Of a DNA stretch of 64,000 bases, positions 61,894 through 64,000 are shown in pieces (position 1 is the stretch's first letter; every line of letters begins with the position of its first letter). Under the pieces are notes generated by a model, which worked only from the letters and a program-made list of their open reading frames with translations, had not been told where the DNA came from and did no database searches. This DNA is from Thalassoglobus polymorphus (GTDB lineage: Bacteria; Planctomycetota; Planctomycetia; Planctomycetales; Planctomycetaceae). The stretch spans positions 372,001 through 436,000 of the forward strand of contig NZ_CP036267.1 in the NCBI RefSeq assembly GCF_007744255.1. Reading direction: 5' to 3'. Both the position numbers and the translations under genes were made by a program.

Positions 61894-63130
61894 TGCGACC
61901 TATCGTGTCACAACGCCGATGTTTATTGGTGGAGCGGATCAACAGGCTGAGTTGCGGCTTCCCAGTTTCAAGGGGGCACTCCGATTTTGGTGGCGGGCCT
62001 TAGCCTGGGATCGCTGCCAGGAAGTCAAGAAACTTCATATGGATGAAGCGGCTCTGTTCGGCAGCAGTGATGAAGACGTTGGTCAATCGAAGGTCTTGAT
62101 GAGAATCATTTCCACGAATGCCGAGCCGACCGTCTGCTGTCCTCCAGAACAACTGATGGATGGTAATCGCGAAGTGGGTGAAGGTGCCCGGTATCTCGGA
62201 TATGGCGTTATGGAAGCCTTTGCCAGCCACAAGAAGGGGACCAAAGCAGCCCAGCTCACTCGTTCCTGCCTGCTTGCTCCGTTCAGCTTCACGGTCGAGT
62301 TGTTATTCAAACCAGGTGTGTCGGAAGAACAGCGGAATCAAGTTGTGCGAGCACTCAAGGTTTTGGGATTGCTGGGGGGAGTGGGCAGCAAGTCTCGTAA
62401 AGGCTATGGCAGTTTGACGCTGACGTCACTTCGCATCAAGCAGAAACGTGACGAAGAGGAAGCGGAGGATTGGATGCCTCCTGAGAACCCGCAAGAGCTT
62501 GTTGAGCGACTCAGCGAACTGCTTGGTTCGAGGCAGATTCGAGCAGGCAATGCCGACGCTTCTGTGTTCGACAATCTTCCCGAGTGGACGGCGTTTTCAC
62601 CGGCTTCGCGGATTCTCGCATTGCCTCCTGATGGCCGGGATCGAACGCCGTTGGCGTTACTGGATCGCGTGGGACGAGAAATGGTCCGTTACCGGAGTTG
62701 GGGAAGGAATGGAAAGGTGCTTGGCAATCAGCCAAGAGAGGAAAACTTCAAAAAGGACCACGATCTCATGAAGGCGCACTCGTCATCGAGAACGACACAT
62801 CCAGAGAGAATCGTATTTGGGCTTCCCCAGAACTATGGCAATCAGTCTTATCAGCGGATTGGTCCACAAGGGGCAGGACTAGATCGGCGAGCCAGTCCAC
62901 TGATTGTTCATATCCATCAGAGTGAAGATAGATCGCTTCCGATCGCTGTTTGCACGCTGTTTCCCTCACGTTTCCTGCCGGGTGAGTCACCGTGTATTGA
63001 CGTGGGTGGCAAGAGTGTGGAGTTAGAGTCGCATCTTTGGGAACCAATCGAGAAGTTCTTCGATCGGTTACTCAGTCAAGGACAGCGCAAGGAGCCTTTC
63101 GGAACGGCCTTGGAGGTGAAGCATGGCTGA
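61880..63130 (+). CDS. cmr1: type III-B RAMP protein Cmr1
   Basis: A 416-aa Cas7-group RAMP subunit of the Cmr effector, which caps the complex at the crRNA 3' end side. ATG 61880 (GGAG upstream) lies inside the 3' end of the CARF gene; an open extension to 61784 is rejected. The family start is TISATYRVTTPMFIGGADQQ, followed by LPSFKGALRFWWRALAW, and the glycine-rich RAMP loop LGGVGSKSRKGYGSLTL near residue 170. Its stop overlaps cmr2 by eight bases, so translation is coupled. The full length is seen. Confidence 0.94.
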   Translation: MQTISATYRVTTPMFIGGADQQAELRLPSFKGALRFWWRALAWDRCQEVKKLHMDEAALFGSSDEDVGQSKVLMRIISTNAEPTVCCPPEQLMDGNREVGEGARYLGYGVMEAFASHKKGTKAAQLTRSCLLAPFSFTVELLFKPGVSEEQRNQVVRALKVLGLLGGVGSKSRKGYGSLTLTSLRIKQKRDEEEAEDWMPPENPQELVERLSELLGSRQIRAGNADASVFDNLPEWTAFSPASRILALPPDGRDRTPLALLDRVGREMVRYRSWGRNGKVLGNQPREENFKKDHDLMKAHSSSRTTHPERIVFGLPQNYGNQSYQRIGPQGAGLDRRASPLIVHIHQSEDRSLPIAVCTLFPSRFLPGESPCIDVGGKSVELESHLWEPIEKFFDRLLSQGQRKEPFGTALEVKHG

Positions 63131-64000
63131 ACAAACTCGACTTCAGTTGACGATTGGTCCGGTTCAGACATTTGTGGCGCAGTCTCGCCGGACGCGGGAC
63201 TTGTGGGCCAGTTCCTATTTGCTTTCTCATCTGGCTGGCGTGGCCATGCGAGCGATTGAAGACGCCGATGGGCGGATCGTGCTTCCCTATCGCGGTCAGC
63301 ATGACAATGAAGCGAAGGAGGAATCACAGTCAAGAACACGACACGGACGCTGGCCCAACCGTTTTGTTGCAGATGTTGAAGATGGCAAGGCAGCCGCTGC
63401 TGCTGCTGCTGCTAAACAGGCGATTGACGAAACCTGGAAGGCAATCGCCGATTCGGTCTGGAAGAAGTGCTTCGGCGAACAGGCTTCAGCACAAACAAAA
63501 GCGACTTGGGAGCGGCAGATCGGAAACTTCTGGGAAATCAGTTGGGTAATTTCGCCGGCGGATTCGTCGAACCTGTTTGATCCGCTCGCCCAACGCAAGA
63601 ACTGGCGGACAACTCCGGTCACTGCCGAGCCGGGCGACCACTGCACGATGATGGGCGATTTTCAGGAACTCTCTGGATTCATCCGGTCAAAGGAAAGGAA
63701 AAATCAAGACAAGTTCTGGGAGCAGTTGCGGGAGAAACTGGGCGGCCGGCACTTGGGAAAAGACGAACGCCTGTGTGCGATTGCACTCATCAAGAGAATG
63801 TTCCCGCTCGTCGCCGAAACTGTGATTGGTGCGGACTTGCAAGCGGCTAACTGGCCATCGACGCCGTATATCGCTGCCATCCCCTGGCTGGGGAAGGTTG
63901 GAGCGTCGAATCCTGACGCCGCAAAGGACTATGCGACGAGGATCAGGGATCAGGTCGAAAGACCGCTTGGAGAAAAGAACGCGGAGATTCGTTCTCTCAG
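63123..64000 (+). CDS. cmr2: type III-B Cas10/Cmr2, 3'-truncated by window edge
   Basis: The frame from ATG 63123 is open to the window end (292 codons visible). It begins MAEQTRLQLTIGPVQTFVAQ SRRTRDLWASSYLLSHLAG when joined, the characteristic Cmr2 N-terminal block. No HD nuclease domain precedes it, so DNase activity may be lacking, while the palm (GGDD) domain that makes cyclic oligoadenylates would lie outside the window. A polyalanine run (about residues 91-98) is a minor oddity. It is the signal-generating subunit for the CARF protein encoded two genes upstream. Confidence 0.93.
   Translation, partial: MAEQTRLQLTIGPVQTFVAQSRRTRDLWASSYLLSHLAGVAMRAIEDADGRIVLPYRGQHDNEAKEESQSRTRHGRWPNRFVADVEDGKAAAAAAAAKQAIDETWKAIADSVWKKCFGEQASAQTKATWERQIGNFWEISWVISPADSSNLFDPLAQRKNWRTTPVTAEPGDHCTMMGDFQELSGFIRSKERKNQDKFWEQLREKLGGRHLGKDERLCAIALIKRMFPLVAETVIGADLQAANWPSTPYIAAIPWLGKVGASNPDAAKDYATRIRDQVERPLGEKNAEIRSL

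Noticed and set aside
62448-62771. 107-aa ORF within cmr1
   Set aside because: Alternate-frame shadow of cmr1.
1-64000. tRNA, rRNA, riboswitches
   Set aside because: I looked for cloverleaf-like and conserved RNA patterns by eye and found none that I could support.

Overview
This 64 kb window is chromosomal DNA of a planctomycete. I infer this from the gene families present: a PVC-type large HEAT-repeat protein with a C-terminal CxxCH heme site, secreted sulfatase, sialidase-like and SASA-esterase proteins, a DUF447 protein, lpxK (so a lipid A-making, Gram-negative type envelope), and many short secreted proteins with no recognisable family. No rRNA or tRNA gene was seen.

Bases 1 to about 45,060 are ordinary chromosome with housekeeping and metabolic genes in short operons: glycerophosphodiester phosphodiesterase, UspA-lpxK, prfB with a programmed +1 frameshift, a class V aminotransferase, a phosphotransacylase, the CxxCH protein, a CPA2 antiporter, gltX, an esterase/sialidase-like protein coupled to a DUF447 protein, a beta-hydroxyacid dehydrogenase, mnmA, a PQQ-like propeller protein, NfeD, thioredoxin, argC, MoxR, CorA, an M6-type protease, an ABC exporter with a degenerate ATPase plus an ABC-2 permease, a ferritin-like protein, a bile acid:Na+ symporter family protein, an MBL hydrolase, an HpcH/HpaI aldolase, cimA, a sialidase-like protein and a sulfatase. 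About 100-bp intergenic repeats with short terminal inverted repeats (TAGAGCA...TGCTCTA) recur between these genes.

From 45.3 to 56.8 kb lies a complete type I-G (formerly I-U) CRISPR-Cas locus on the minus strand: cas3 (helicase with C-terminal HD), csb3/cas8u2, csb1/cas7, csb2/cas5-cas6, a cas4-cas1 fusion, cas2, then a leader and 30 identical 36-bp repeats with 29 spacers. The leader-distal end of the array abuts the 5' stub of what looks like a planctomycete integrase gene. Two non-coding structures inside the cas operon (a perfect 16-bp palindrome and a 15-bp-arm hairpin) may be regulatory.

From 56.8 to 60.1 kb is a low-density junction with gene fragments, a ceramidase-like secreted protein and a truncated, frameshifted IS21 istA remnant. 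From 60.1 kb to the window end, on the plus strand, a type III-B (Cmr) operon begins: a CARF-HEPN-CARF protein, cmr1 and the start of cmr2/cas10. Its genes overlap and are therefore probably translationally coupled. The III-B part inside the window has no adaptation genes or array of its own and may share the I-G array (inference). The most unusual item is the 594-aa protein of this operon, in which a HEPN RNase-like segment is flanked by two CARF-like domains; this could be a cyclic-oligoadenylate-activated RNase carrying its own second ligand-binding or ring-nuclease domain.
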